Shown here: positions 16,560 to 26,185 of the stretch, one piece after another
Position numbering within the stretch: the first letter of the stretch is position 1
Layout of the letters: each line of letters starts with the position of its first letter
Source of the DNA: an uncultured Eubacteriales bacterium
Lineage (GTDB): Bacteria > Bacillota > Clostridia > Oscillospirales > UBA644
Direction: 5' to 3'
Length of the DNA: 64,000 bases
NCBI GenBank assembly: GCA_934501435.1
Contig: CAKSTW010000003.1
Span: forward strand, 186,001 to 250,000
Position numbers and translations under genes: made by a program
Notes under the pieces: model-generated
What the model was told of the DNA's origin: nothing
Seen by the model: the letters and a program-made list of their open reading frames with translations, nothing else
Database searches by the model: none

Positions 16560-17678
16560 ATGGACGAGAATAAAAGAAAGGCCTTGAACGAGGCTATACA
16601 TCAGATAGAAAAAGATTTCGGAAAAGGCTCCGTTATGGTTCTCGGCGAAAGCAAAGCGCTAAACGTCGAAAGCATTTCCACGGGTTCTTTTTCGCTTGAC
16701 CTTGCGCTCGGAGTAGGCGGCGTTCCGAAAGGAAGGATCGTTGAGATATACGGTCCCGAAAGTTCCGGTAAAACGACCGTCGCGCTGCACATCGTCGCTC
16801 AGGCGCAGAAGCAGGGCGGAATTGCTGCGTTTATAGACGCCGAACACGCGCTCGATCCCGTTTATGCCGAACAGTTGGGGGTCGACACCGAATCTCTTCT
16901 CGTCTCTCAGCCGGATAACGGCGAACAGGCTCTTGAAATTGCCGAGACGCTCGTCCGTTCGGGCGCTATCGACGTTATCGTCGTGGACTCCGTCGCGGCT
17001 CTCGTTCCGAAACAGGAAATAGAGGGCGAAATGGGAGATTCGCACGTCGGTCTTCACGCAAGACTTATGAGTCAGGCTCTGCGTAAACTTGCGGGAATCA
17101 TTGCAAAAACGTCCTGCGTCGCCATCTTTATAAACCAGCTGCGCGAAAAAGTCGGAGTTATGTACGGAAACCCCGAAGTGACGACCGGCGGACGCGCGCT
17201 CAAATTCTATGCGTCGGTGCGTCTCGACGTCAGAAGAATAGAAACGCTGAAAAACGGAACGGAGGCTTACGGCTCCCGCACGAGAGTCAAGGTCGTCAAA
17301 AACAAGGTCGCTCCCCCCTTCAAGGAGGCTGAATTCGACCTTATCTACGGCAAGGGAATAAGCCGCGAGGGCGAAATTCTCGACATTGCGGTAAAACTCG
17401 GAATTATCCAGAAGAGCGGCGCGTGGTTCTCTTACGACGGACAGAGGCTCGGTCAAGGCAGAGACAAGGCAAAGGAAATGATATTATCACACCCCGACCT
17501 GCAGTCCGAGATCGAAAAGAAAATCAACGATCAGATAAAAGAAATGAACAAAAAAGAGGAAAAGGAAAAGCCGGCGGCAGTCCTCAAACCCGAAGCAAAA
17601 CCGGCGGCGCGTCCCGCTATCGCAAAAAAAGACTCTTTAAGCATCGGAGCGGAAGACTTCGACCTTGACGAAGAATAA
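16560..17678 (+). CDS. recA: Recombinase RecA
   Basis: 372-aa strand-exchange ATPase for recombination and DNA-damage signalling. Walker A GPESSGKTT lies near residue 65, the catalytic-Glu region AFIDAEHALDP near 90, the L1/L2 DNA-binding loop region including MYGNPEVTTGG near 200-215, and a Lys/Glu/Ala-rich tail ends in acidic DFDLDEE. CGGAGG precedes the ATG. Its last base is shared with the recX ATG (TAATG), so its dedicated inhibitor is translationally coupled. Confidence 0.98.
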   Translation: MDENKRKALNEAIHQIEKDFGKGSVMVLGESKALNVESISTGSFSLDLALGVGGVPKGRIVEIYGPESSGKTTVALHIVAQAQKQGGIAAFIDAEHALDPVYAEQLGVDTESLLVSQPDNGEQALEIAETLVRSGAIDVIVVDSVAALVPKQEIEGEMGDSHVGLHARLMSQALRKLAGIIAKTSCVAIFINQLREKVGVMYGNPEVTTGGRALKFYASVRLDVRRIETLKNGTEAYGSRTRVKVVKNKVAPPFKEAEFDLIYGKGISREGEILDIAVKLGIIQKSGAWFSYDGQRLGQGRDKAKEMILSHPDLQSEIEKKINDQIKEMNKKEEKEKPAAVLKPEAKPAARPAIAKKDSLSIGAEDFDLDEE

Positions 17679-18169
17679 TGGCTGAAAAAACCGCCGCGGG
17701 CTACGCCGTATGGCTTCTTGAAAAACGCGACTATTCCGAAAAAGAGCTTTTCAGAAAGATATCGGAAAAATACAGCGAAAAAGAAGCCGCTGAAGCCGTC
17801 GCGAAGATGCTGGATTTCGGCTATGTCGACGACAGAAAATATGCACGGCGCCTTGCCGAAAAATATTTTGCGTCCTACGGAAAAAAACGCGTTTCGGAAG
17901 AACTCTTCAAAAGAGGAATAGACCGCGAAATCGCCGCCGAGGCAATCGAAGAAACATATAACAGAGAAAAAACCGCCGAAAAGATATCGGCGCTCATCAA
18001 AATAAAAACAAAGGGAAATTTCCCCGAAGACAGGAAAGAAAGAGACAAACTTTTCGCTTTTCTTTGCAGAAAAGGCTTTTCTTCGGGTGAAATTGCCGAC
18101 GCACTCCGCCGCTTAAAGGAAGAAATTTACGACGGAGATATTACGGAGCAGGAAGATTATGGAGATTAA
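17678..18169 (+). CDS. recX: Regulatory protein RecX
   Basis: 163-aa, all-helical modulator that limits RecA filament growth. It shows the three tandem three-helix units of RecX, with the family signature LDFGYVDDRKYARRLAEKY (near residues 47-65). The reading frame overlaps recA by one base and rimO by 11. Similar repeated units follow around residues 80-110 and 120-155. Confidence 0.92.
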   Translation: MAEKTAAGYAVWLLEKRDYSEKELFRKISEKYSEKEAAEAVAKMLDFGYVDDRKYARRLAEKYFASYGKKRVSEELFKRGIDREIAAEAIEETYNREKTAEKISALIKIKTKGNFPEDRKERDKLFAFLCRKGFSSGEIADALRRLKEEIYDGDITEQEDYGD

Positions 18170-19451
18170 GAAAGTCGGAGTAATTTCGCTCGGCTGCGCG
18201 AAAAATCGCGTTGACTGCGAAGTTATGATGAAGAAAATTGCCGACGAGGGTTATGAATTCTGTTCGGATATGGCTCAGTGCGACGCGATAATCGTCAATA
18301 CCTGCGCGTTTATCGAACAGGCAAAGGAAGAGGCGATAAGAAATATCCTCGACGCCGCGCTCTACAAGGAACTGAACTTAAAAAAACTGATAGTCACGGG
18401 CTGTCTTGCGGAAAGATACAAGGAAGAGATTTTCGAACTTATCCCCGAAGTCGACGCGGTTCTCGGAATAAAATCGTTTGACGAAATAGTCGCGGCGTTA
18501 AAGAGCGACGAACGCTTTTCGCTTTTCAAACCGCTTTCGGCGTCGTCGCCGGAGGGCGAAAGAGTTTTAACGACCGAAAATTATTCGGTTTACCTTAAAA
18601 TCGCGGAGGGCTGTTCGAACCGGTGCGCCTACTGCGTAATTCCCATAATCCGCGGCAGTTACCAGCCGAGGAGCGCGGACAGCGTTATAAAAGAGGCTGA
18701 GCGCCTTGCAGAAAACGGCGCGGTCGAAATAAACGTTATTTCGCAGGACACCTCAAGACACCCCGAAATAATAAAGATAATCCGCGGAATATGCGCTATC
18801 GAAAGTGTAAAATGGGTAAGGCTTTTGTATCTTTATCCCGATGAAATAACCGACGAACTCATCGCGGAGATTAAAAATCAGGAAAAGGTCGTAAAATATA
18901 TCGACCTGCCGCTGCAGCACGCCTCGACCCCGGTGCTTAAAAGAATGAACCGCAGAGGAACGAACCGCAGTTACTCTTCCCTTTTATGCAAACTCCGCCG
19001 CGAAATTCCCGAACTTGCGGTAAGGACCACCTTTATAACGGGCTTTCCGGGCGAAAAGGACGCCGATTTCAAAACGCTCTGCGAATTCGTCAGAAAGAGC
19101 CGTTTCGAAAATATGGGAGTGTTCACATATTCCTGCGAGGAAGGCACGAAAGCCGCGGGGTTCTGCGGAAAAGTCGACAAACGTCTTTCCGAAAGAAGAG
19201 CCGAAACTTTAATGGAGATACAGTTCGGGCTGCTTGACAGGATAAACAAAAAATATCTCGGAAAAACATACCCCGTCCTTTGCGAGGGCGTTGAAAACGA
19301 TTACTTTGTCGGCAGAGCCTTTTTCCAGGCGCCCGAAGTCGACGGAAGAATTCTTTTCAAGTCGGAAAACGACTGTAAAGAGGGCGAATTTTATAACGTC
19401 ACCCTCGAAAAATACGATACTTACGACTTTTACGGCAAAGAAGCCGAATAG
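18159..19451 (+). CDS. rimO: Ribosomal protein S12 methylthiotransferase RimO
   Basis: 430-aa radical-SAM enzyme that adds a methylthio group to the conserved Asp of ribosomal protein S12. The N-terminal UPF0004 domain has GCAKNRVDCE and NTCAF cysteines, the radical-SAM cluster motif is CSNRCAYC near residue 150, and a C-terminal TRAM domain begins about residue 370. The start-proximal ISLGCAKNRVD form and the length distinguish it from MiaB and MtaB. It overlaps recX by 11 bp. Confidence 0.95.
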   Translation: MEIKKVGVISLGCAKNRVDCEVMMKKIADEGYEFCSDMAQCDAIIVNTCAFIEQAKEEAIRNILDAALYKELNLKKLIVTGCLAERYKEEIFELIPEVDAVLGIKSFDEIVAALKSDERFSLFKPLSASSPEGERVLTTENYSVYLKIAEGCSNRCAYCVIPIIRGSYQPRSADSVIKEAERLAENGAVEINVISQDTSRHPEIIKIIRGICAIESVKWVRLLYLYPDEITDELIAEIKNQEKVVKYIDLPLQHASTPVLKRMNRRGTNRSYSSLLCKLRREIPELAVRTTFITGFPGEKDADFKTLCEFVRKSRFENMGVFTYSCEEGTKAAGFCGKVDKRLSERRAETLMEIQFGLLDRINKKYLGKTYPVLCEGVENDYFVGRAFFQAPEVDGRILFKSENDCKEGEFYNVTLEKYDTYDFYGKEAE

Positions 19452-19460
19452 GAGATACAC

Positions 19461-20057
19461 ATGTCCATAAAAAAAGTACCGAACATACTTTGCATGATAA
19501 GAATTTGTCTTATCCCGTTCGTTCTTTTGTTTTTACTTGAAAATCCGATATCCTCGGCGCTTTCGGTAACGGCAAGGGTCATTACTTCGGGAATTCTTTT
19601 CGGAATAGCGATGCTCACCGACGCGTTTGACGGCAGGATCGCGAGAAAATACGACGCGATAACGAATTTCGGGAAATTCATCGACCCGATAGCGGATAAA
19701 ATGCTTGTCATAAGCCTTCTTATCGCCTTTACGGAACTCGGGCTCTGTTCCTGCGTTCCCGTAATAATCGTTCTTGCAAGGGAATTTATCGTGACCGGAC
19801 TCCGGCTCGGCGCGGTATCTTCGGGCAAAGTCGTTGCGGCAAATATCTGGGGAAAAATAAAGACCGTAATTCAGAGTATTTCGCTTGCGGCAACCTATGT
19901 TATCATGCTTGTCGTCTCGATAACAGACAGCAATATTACCGCAATTTCGGGGGCGATGTCCCCCGTTCCGAATATCCTCGTCTGGATAGTTTCGGCGGTC
20001 ACCGCAATTTCGGCAATTCCCTATATGAAGGAATGTAAAGACTACATAAAAAACTGA
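19461..20057 (+). CDS. pgsA: CDP-diacylglycerol-glycerol-3-phosphate 3-phosphatidyltransferase
   Basis: 198-aa integral membrane enzyme making phosphatidylglycerol phosphate. The CDP-alcohol phosphotransferase signature D-x2-DG-x2-AR-x8-G-x3-D-x3-D is intact, from DAFDGRIARK (near residue 54) to FIDPIADK. Five to six hydrophobic helices are seen. The rimO-pgsA order is common in Firmicutes. A cytidylyltransferase with another alcohol acceptor is less likely given the context. Confidence 0.92.
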   Translation: MSIKKVPNILCMIRICLIPFVLLFLLENPISSALSVTARVITSGILFGIAMLTDAFDGRIARKYDAITNFGKFIDPIADKMLVISLLIAFTELGLCSCVPVIIVLAREFIVTGLRLGAVSSGKVVAANIWGKIKTVIQSISLAATYVIMLVVSITDSNITAISGAMSPVPNILVWIVSAVTAISAIPYMKECKDYIKN

Positions 20058-20072
20058 CAAGAGGAATATTTT

Positions 20073-21482
20073 ATGAAAATACAGAACACACTGACAAACA
20101 AAAAAGAGGAATTTATCCCTCTTGAAAAAGGCAAAGTGAAAATGTATGTATGCGGACCTACCGTATACAATCTTATCCATATAGGAAACGCCCGCCCGAT
20201 GATAGTTTTCGACACCGTAAGGCGTTATATGGAATATAAAGGCTACGACGTAAACTATGTTTCGAATTTCACCGACGTTGACGACAAAATTATCAAGGCG
20301 GCTGTCGCCGAAGGCGTTGACGCGTCGGTAATTTCGCAGAGATACATTGCCGAATGTAAAAAGGATATGGAGGGGCTCAACGTAAAACCCGCGACAAAGC
20401 ACCCGCTTGCGACCGAGGAAATCGGCGGCATGATCGACATGATAAAGAAACTTATCGACGGCGGACACGCTTACGTCGCAAAGGACGGCACCGTTTATTA
20501 CAGAACGAGAAGTTTTAAGGACTACGGCAAACTTTCTCATAAAAATCTCGACGATCTGCGCGGCGGAAACAGAGAACTCAAAGTTTCGGGCGAAGAGCAG
20601 AAAGAAGATCCGCTCGACTTCGTTTTATGGAAGCCGAAAAAAGAGGGAGAACCCTACTGGCAGTCTCCGTGGTGCGACGGCAGACCCGGATGGCACATTG
20701 AATGTTCGGTTATGAGCAAACGCTATCTCGGCGACGAAATAGACATTCATGCGGGCGGCGAGGATCTTATCTTCCCCCATCACGAAAATGAGATAGCGCA
20801 GAGCGAAGCCGCAAACGGCGTTCCTTTCGCAAGATATTGGATGCACAACGCGTTCCTCAATATCAATAACAAAAAAATGAGCAAATCGCTCGGAAATTTC
20901 TTTACCGTAAGAGACATAAGCGAGAAATACGACCTTCAGGTCCTGCGTTTCTTCATGCTTTCGGCGCATTACAGAAGCCCCCTGAATTTCAGCGCGGACC
21001 TTATGGAGGCGGCAAAGAACGGACTTGAGAGAATAACCACCGCAGCCGAAAACCTTGCGTTTATTTCCGAAAAGTCACCCGTTAAGGAAATGACCGCGGA
21101 AGAAGCCGAAAAAGTCAAAGAAACAGCCGTTTTCGTTAAGAAATTCGAAGACGCAATGGAAGACGACTTCAACACCGCCGACGCCGTTTCTGCGGTTTTC
21201 GAACTCGTAAAATTCGCAAACACAGAAGTTAAAGACACGTCTTCGGCGGAATTTGCCGAAAAGGTTCTTTCGGTTCTCAAAACGCTTACCGACATTTTAG
21301 GTCTTATCGTCGTCAAGGAAAAGGAATCGGACGCGGAGATCGACGCCCTTATCGAGGAGAGACAGGCGGCGAGAAAAGCGAAAAACTTTGCGCGCGCAGA
21401 CGAAATAAGAGATGAACTCAAAGCGAGAGGTATCGTTCTCGAAGACACAAAAGACGGAGTAAAATGGAAGAAAATTCAGTAA
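20073..21482 (+). CDS. cysS: Cysteinyl-tRNA synthetase
   Basis: 469-aa class I synthetase. The HIGH-type motif HIGNARP lies near residue 35, zinc ligands include C28 and the CSVMS and HHENEIAQSE region near 213-240, and KMSKSLGN is near residue 270. The C-terminal DALR domain ends in GVKWKKIQ. GAGG precedes the ATG. The recG ATG lies inside its last codons. Confidence 0.97.
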   Translation: MKIQNTLTNKKEEFIPLEKGKVKMYVCGPTVYNLIHIGNARPMIVFDTVRRYMEYKGYDVNYVSNFTDVDDKIIKAAVAEGVDASVISQRYIAECKKDMEGLNVKPATKHPLATEEIGGMIDMIKKLIDGGHAYVAKDGTVYYRTRSFKDYGKLSHKNLDDLRGGNRELKVSGEEQKEDPLDFVLWKPKKEGEPYWQSPWCDGRPGWHIECSVMSKRYLGDEIDIHAGGEDLIFPHHENEIAQSEAANGVPFARYWMHNAFLNINNKKMSKSLGNFFTVRDISEKYDLQVLRFFMLSAHYRSPLNFSADLMEAAKNGLERITTAAENLAFISEKSPVKEMTAEEAEKVKETAVFVKKFEDAMEDDFNTADAVSAVFELVKFANTEVKDTSSAEFAEKVLSVLKTLTDILGLIVVKEKESDAEIDALIEERQAARKAKNFARADEIRDELKARGIVLEDTKDGVKWKKIQ

Positions 21483-23560
21483 CACGCTTAAAAGGCGTAG
21501 GTAAAAGCAGAGCGGAAAAACTTGAAAATCTCGGCATTGAGACAATTTCCGACCTGCTTTACCACCTGCCGCGGAGTTATCTCGACTATTCGAAATATAC
21601 TCCGACAGCCGAAATACGGGACGGACAAGCCGTACTTGTTAAGGGTACGGTTTCTTCCGATGTCCGCCGTATTCAAAAGGGAAAACTGGATATATATAAA
21701 TTCGAAGTTATCGGCGACGGGGACTCTTTCGGGGTCCCGCGGTTGTCGGTAACTCTTTTTAACCGAAAATTCGTTGCGGAAAAGGTAAAAAAGGGAGAGC
21801 CTGTCGTTTTGTACGGCAAAGCCGAAGTTTTCGGAAACATACTTTCGATGACCTCTCCCGACATTGAATTTACCGAAGAAACGCAGACGGGGTTTCGCCC
21901 CGTTTATCCGCTGACCGAGGGAATTTCGCAGAAAATAATGCAGAAGACCGAAGAGGCGGCGCTCGACTTTTGTTTTGAAGAAAAAGACGGAAAAATAATT
22001 TCAAAAACGGATATTGTAAAAGAAAGCCTTCCCGAAAGCGTAAGAAAAGAATTCGGGCTTTGCTCTCTTTGCGAAGCGTTTGTCAAAATCCACCGACCGC
22101 AGGCCGAAAGCGATATAGAAGAAGCGAGACGGCGGCTTGCGTTTGAAGAAATTTTAATTTTCAGGCTCGGACTTTCAACCTTAAAAATGAAAATGCACAT
22201 AAAAAAAGCCTTTCCGCTGAAAGGCGACTTCCCCGCCGAATTTGCGGCATTTCTGCCTTTTGAAATGACAAAAGCGCAGAAACGGGTCATTTTCGAAGCG
22301 GTAAAGGATATGCAGAAACCGTTCCCGATGTCAAGGGTCGTGCAGGGAGACGTCGGCAGCGGAAAAACGGCGGTCGCCGCAGCCCTCTGCTATTATGCGG
22401 TAAAAAACGGCGGGCAATGCGCGGTAATGGTGCCGACAGAAGTTTTGGCAATGCAGCATTTCAAGGATTTTACCGAACTTTTCGGAAACAGACTTTCGGT
22501 TGAAAAACTGACGGGAAGCACGACAAAAAAGGAAAAAGAACGGATAAAAGCGGCGATACAAAACGGAGACGCGGATATCGTCATAGGTACGCACGCGATA
22601 ATCGAAGACGACGTGGTTTTCAAAAACCTGCTTTTTGCCGTGACCGACGAACAGCACCGTTTCGGCGTCGGACAAAGGGCGTTGCTTGCGAAAAAAGGAA
22701 AAAACGGAGAATATCCGCATACTCTCGTCATGTCCGCGACCCCGATACCGCGGAGCCTTGCCCTGATAATTTACGGGGATATGGACATTTCGGTAATCGA
22801 CGAAATGCCGCCGGGCAGGAAAAAAGTTTCGACGTTTCTTCTCCCCTCCTCCGAAAACGGCAGAATGTACCGCTATATTTCGGACGAAGTCAAAAAGGGC
22901 AGGCAGGCGTATATCGTCTGCCCGATGGTCGAAGAAGGCGAAAACGAAGAGTTGAAAGCGGTAACATCGTTTGCCGAAGAATTAAGGGAAAAATATCTTC
23001 CGGGCGTAAAACTCGAATTTATGCACGGCAGAATGAAAGGCAAAGAAAAGGACGAAATTCTGCGGCGGTTTGCCGAAAACGAAGTAAGCGTGCTTGTTTC
23101 GACGACGGTCATAGAAGTCGGGGTAAACGTCCCGAACGCGAGCGTAATGATAATTCAGAACGCCGAAAGATTCGGACTTTCGCAGCTGCACCAGCTCAGG
23201 GGCAGAGTCGGAAGAGGAAGTCAGAAATCTTACTGTTTCTTGATTTCCGACTCGAAAAACGCCGAAACGGTCGAACGAATGACGGCATTCTGCAAGACGA
23301 ACGACGGTTTTGAAATAAGCAAAAAGGACCTCGAAATACGAGGTCCCGGAGAACTTTTCGGAACAAGACAGAGCGGTCTTCCGGAATTCAAGATCGCGGA
23401 TATCGCCGCCGACGCGAAACTGATTTCGGAAGTACAGAAATGCACCGAAAACATAATTTCCGATCCGCTTTGGTTCGATAAAACGGAAAACGCCCCCTTG
23501 AAAAACCGCGTTCAGCAATTTTTCGGCAACGCGTCAAGAAAAAACGGATTGCAGATATAA
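21464..23560 (+). CDS. recG: ATP-dependent DNA helicase RecG
   Basis: 698-aa helicase that remodels stalled forks and Holliday junctions. A N-terminal HhH-like segment (VTRLKGVGKSRAEKL) precedes the OB wedge domain, then SF2 motifs: GDVGSGKTAVA (I), DEQHRFG (II) and SATPIPRSLA (III), and the helicase C-terminal region with QLRGRVGRG. The start overlaps cysS by 19 bp. The length is normal. A terminator follows directly. Confidence 0.96.
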   Translation: MEENSVTRLKGVGKSRAEKLENLGIETISDLLYHLPRSYLDYSKYTPTAEIRDGQAVLVKGTVSSDVRRIQKGKLDIYKFEVIGDGDSFGVPRLSVTLFNRKFVAEKVKKGEPVVLYGKAEVFGNILSMTSPDIEFTEETQTGFRPVYPLTEGISQKIMQKTEEAALDFCFEEKDGKIISKTDIVKESLPESVRKEFGLCSLCEAFVKIHRPQAESDIEEARRRLAFEEILIFRLGLSTLKMKMHIKKAFPLKGDFPAEFAAFLPFEMTKAQKRVIFEAVKDMQKPFPMSRVVQGDVGSGKTAVAAALCYYAVKNGGQCAVMVPTEVLAMQHFKDFTELFGNRLSVEKLTGSTTKKEKERIKAAIQNGDADIVIGTHAIIEDDVVFKNLLFAVTDEQHRFGVGQRALLAKKGKNGEYPHTLVMSATPIPRSLALIIYGDMDISVIDEMPPGRKKVSTFLLPSSENGRMYRYISDEVKKGRQAYIVCPMVEEGENEELKAVTSFAEELREKYLPGVKLEFMHGRMKGKEKDEILRRFAENEVSVLVSTTVIEVGVNVPNASVMIIQNAERFGLSQLHQLRGRVGRGSQKSYCFLISDSKNAETVERMTAFCKTNDGFEISKKDLEIRGPGELFGTRQSGLPEFKIADIAADAKLISEVQKCTENIISDPLWFDKTENAPLKNRVQQFFGNASRKNGLQI

Positions 23561-23592
23561 AAAACGCACGGACAAATTCCGTGCGTTTTTGT
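23561..23592 (+). terminator. Rho-independent terminator after recG
   Basis: AAAACGCACGG/CCGTGCGTTTT stem with TTTT tail; ends the recA-recG run. Confidence 0.9.
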
Positions 23593-23600
23593 CTTTATTA

Positions 23601-24155
23601 TCAGTCTAAAACAAAATCCATATTGCAAATGCGGAGACCGTCGGAGGTTCTTTCAACCGTGAATTTGCCGTTTGTCGGTTCGCCCGCTGTATCCTCCCCC
23701 TCGAAGCGATCGTAAGTTACCGTATAATAATATTTATCGCCGTCTTCCTTTTCGAGTTTTACGGAAACATTCTCTATGCCGACTCCCGTCTGTCCGTTCT
23801 GGCGGATATACATAACGCCGTCATTATCATAGAAGAAAAAGTCCATAAAGTCGTCGAGAAACTCTCCCGAAAAGACTTTCGAATACTTCTCTTCGGCGTC
23901 TTTATACTTGCAGTTTGTTCTTAAATACATTTTATTGTCCGTAAAGATTTCGTTATCCTCACCGAGATACGACTCGTAGCCGTCAAAGGCTTTGTCTGCG
24001 GCAGAGTCGGCTTCTCCGAGATACTCCCAGACAATATTTGCGGCGTCCTTGAAAAGCGCGGCGACTTCTTTGTCGGAAGGTGCCGTTTTACCGCAGCCGA
24101 CAAACACGGAAAGAATAAACACAACAGACAAAAGCAGGGACAAAACTTTTTTCAT
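23601..24155 (-). CDS. Putative lipoprotein of unknown function
   Basis: 184-aa protein with a lipoprotein signal peptide (hydrophobic 5-18, lipobox VFVGC, Cys21). The mature part is acidic, rich in Tyr, Asp and Glu, with no motif I recognise; it ends in DGLRICNMDFVLD. GGAGG precedes the ATG. It has its own sigma-A type promoter and lies outside the zinc operon next to it, so a role as its missing binding protein is not supported by sequence: there are no histidine-rich loops. Confidence 0.7.
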   Translation of the reverse strand: MKKVLSLLLSVVFILSVFVGCGKTAPSDKEVAALFKDAANIVWEYLGEADSAADKAFDGYESYLGEDNEIFTDNKMYLRTNCKYKDAEEKYSKVFSGEFLDDFMDFFFYDNDGVMYIRQNGQTGVGIENVSVKLEKEDGDKYYYTVTYDRFEGEDTAGEPTNGKFTVERTSDGLRICNMDFVLD

Positions 24156-24187
24156 GGAATTATCCTCCTATGTATTATTGTAACTAT

Positions 24188-24216
24188 ACAATAACAGGAT
24201 TCTATATTTTTGTCAA
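24188..24216 (-). promoter_or_regulatory. Promoter of the lipoprotein gene
   Basis: On the minus strand: -35 TTGACA (24211-24216), a 17-bp spacer and -10 TATTGT (24188-24193), about 33 bp from the ATG. Confidence 0.65.
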
Positions 24217-24231
24217 TATCCCGCCATAAAA

Positions 24232-25080
24232 TCATTTTTCTGATTTTGTGAGTTTGCCGACAGCGGAGCAGGCGGCGAAGGCTATAATATCGGCGGCGAC
24301 GACCGTTGCTCCGACGGGGGTCGAAAAGAGAACGGAAACGACTATTCCGAGAACGGAGCAGATAACCGACAGACAGGCGGCGCAGACCGTTACCGAGCGG
24401 AACGTTTTGAAAACTCTCATTGCGGAAAGCGCGGGAAAGACGACAAGCGCGGAAATCAGAAGAGAACCGACAAGGTTCATCGCAACGACGATGACGACGG
24501 CGGTTATGACCGCGATAAAAAGGTTATAGAGGTCGGCGTTTATCCCTGTCGCGCCCGCGAAATTTTCGTCGAAAGTAACGGAGAAAATTCTGTTATAGAA
24601 AAGAACAAAAAGCAGGATAACGGCAACGGAAAGCCCGACCGACAGCCAGACGTCGGAAAGCGAAAGGGTAAGAATCGAAGACGAGCCGAACAAGGTCGAG
24701 CAGACGTCGCCCGCGACATTTGAACCCGTCGGAAAAACGTTGAGCAGAAGATATCCGAGAGCAAGGCTTCCGACCGAAAGCATCGCTATTGCCGCGTCGC
24801 CGTTGACTTTTCTTTTGTTGCCGCTTTTGAGAATAAAAACGGCGCAAAGGCAGGTCACGGGAAGAACGAAAAGCATATTATTCGAAATTTTAAGCACGGT
24901 GGCTATTGCCAAAGCCCCGAACGCGACATGGGAAAGCCCGTCGCCGATAAAGGAAAAACGCTTTAAGACCAGCGTAACGCCGAAAAGCGACGAAGCAAGA
25001 GATATGCAGACTCCCGCGATAAGCGCGTAGCGGGTGAAGGAAAACCCGAAATAGTAAGAGAGGGTCTCAAAAATATTCAT
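24232..25080 (-). CDS. Metal ABC transporter permease (ZnuB-like)
   Basis: 282-aa ABC-3 family permease with about eight or nine helices. Family landmarks are LVLKRFSFIGDGLSHVAFGA near residue 45 and AMNLVGSLLISALVVFPA near residue 200. It forms the channel with the ATPase whose stop overlaps its start. Zinc rather than manganese is inferred from the adjacent Fur-type regulator with two CxxC pairs. No substrate-binding protein (ZnuA) is in this cluster, so one must be encoded elsewhere. Confidence 0.87.
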   Translation of the reverse strand: MNIFETLSYYFGFSFTRYALIAGVCISLASSLFGVTLVLKRFSFIGDGLSHVAFGALAIATVLKISNNMLFVLPVTCLCAVFILKSGNKRKVNGDAAIAMLSVGSLALGYLLLNVFPTGSNVAGDVCSTLFGSSSILTLSLSDVWLSVGLSVAVILLFVLFYNRIFSVTFDENFAGATGINADLYNLFIAVITAVVIVVAMNLVGSLLISALVVFPALSAMRVFKTFRSVTVCAACLSVICSVLGIVVSVLFSTPVGATVVAADIIAFAACSAVGKLTKSEK

Positions 25081-25778
25081 TACTTTTCCTCCCGTCTGCA
25101 GTTTTCACAGGGCTGTTCCCTGAAAAAATCTTCTTTTGTCCCGAAGAAAAGCGGCTCGCCTATATGCAGGATATGCGACGCGTATTTTTCCGCCGCGGCA
25201 AGGTCGTGGGAAACCATTATAACCGTTATTTTCAGTTCTTTATTGAGTTTTTCGACAAGGGAATACATCTCCTCCGTCACCTTGGGGTCAAGTCCCGCGA
25301 CGGGCTCGTCGAGAAGCAGCATTTTCTCGGTCGCGCAGAGCGCTCTTGCAAGAAGCACGCGCTGCTGTTGTCCTCCCGAAAGTTCGCGGTAACAGCGGGA
25401 CGAAATTTCGGTTATCCCCATTCTTTCCATATTTTTTTCGGCGGTTTTTTTCTGTTCCTTTGTGTAAAACGGCGAAAATTTCTTCGAAAGAGTTCCCGAA
25501 AGCACTATTTCCTTTACCGACGCGGGAAAATCGCGCTGAACGGCAGTCTGCTGAGAAAGGTAGCCTATCTGTTTTTTTTCTACCCCTTCCGAGAACACTA
25601 TTTTACCCGAGATCGGCGACGAAAGCCCCAGAAGCGTTTTCATAAGCGTGCTTTTGCCCGAACCGTTTTCGCCGATGACGTATAGGTAATCGCCCTCGTT
25701 TACTTCAAAGGAAAGCCCCGAAACGACGGGTCTTGAGTCGTATCCTAGAACCAGATCTTCACATTTGAGTTGTGCCAT
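25080..25778 (-). CDS. Metal ABC transporter ATP-binding protein (ZnuC-like)
   Basis: 232-aa ATPase with Walker A GENGSGKS (near residue 37), Q-loop IGYLSQQ, signature LSGGQQQRVLLARAL (near 133), Walker B MLLLDEPVAGLD and H-loop MVSHD. The start at 25778 follows GGAGG; the long frame upstream overlaps the regulator and is not used. A C-terminal CENCRREE tail carries a CxxC pair that might sense or bind metal. It is co-transcribed with the regulator and the permease. Confidence 0.88.
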   Translation of the reverse strand: MAQLKCEDLVLGYDSRPVVSGLSFEVNEGDYLYVIGENGSGKSTLMKTLLGLSSPISGKIVFSEGVEKKQIGYLSQQTAVQRDFPASVKEIVLSGTLSKKFSPFYTKEQKKTAEKNMERMGITEISSRCYRELSGGQQQRVLLARALCATEKMLLLDEPVAGLDPKVTEEMYSLVEKLNKELKITVIMVSHDLAAAEKYASHILHIGEPLFFGTKEDFFREQPCENCRREEK

Positions 25779-25789
25779 AATTTCCTCCG

Positions 25790-26173
25790 TTATCTTTTGC
25801 AGTCGGGACAGACGCCGTAAAACACCGTGTCCGAAATATTCAGTCCGAAACCGCCGTCCGACAGAGCGTTTTTGATTTTTTCGGCGGTCTTGCCGTCTAT
25901 ATGAACCGTTTTTTTGCAGACCGAACAGCAAAGATGAAGACGGTCCTTACATTCTTCGGCACCCGAAAAACGGTAAACAACTTCCCTTTTTTCTCCCGCG
26001 TTTTTGGTTATCATTCCCGAAGACGAAAGTTCGGAAAGATTGCGGTAGACGGCGCTGAGACTTATATTTTCACCTATTTTTTCATAAATTTCCCTTGCGG
26101 TGAAATTTCTGTCGGGATATTTTTCAAAAAAAGAAAGCAGCAGTTTTCTCTGCTCGGTATTGTATATTCTCAT
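25790..26173 (-). CDS. Fur-family transcriptional regulator (Zur-like)
   Basis: 127-aa winged-helix repressor. The N-terminal DNA-binding domain holds FTAREIYEKIG and SLSAVYRNLSELSSSG; the C-terminal dimerisation domain has the structural zinc site CSVC (near residue 85) and CPDC at the end, plus DRLHLCC. The start at 26173 has GGAGAA upstream, so the ten extra residues of the longer frame are dropped. Heading an operon with a zinc-type ABC transporter, it is most likely Zur, though Fur or PerR cannot be excluded by sequence alone. Confidence 0.85.
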   Translation of the reverse strand: MRIYNTEQRKLLLSFFEKYPDRNFTAREIYEKIGENISLSAVYRNLSELSSSGMITKNAGEKREVVYRFSGAEECKDRLHLCCSVCKKTVHIDGKTAEKIKNALSDGGFGLNISDTVFYGVCPDCKR

Positions 26174-26185
26174 ATTATTCTCCGA

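Noticed and set aside
16430..16560. LexA/SOS box upstream of recA
   Set aside because: No GAAC-N4-GTTC palindrome; only GTTCGCGAA, which lacks the spaced halves.
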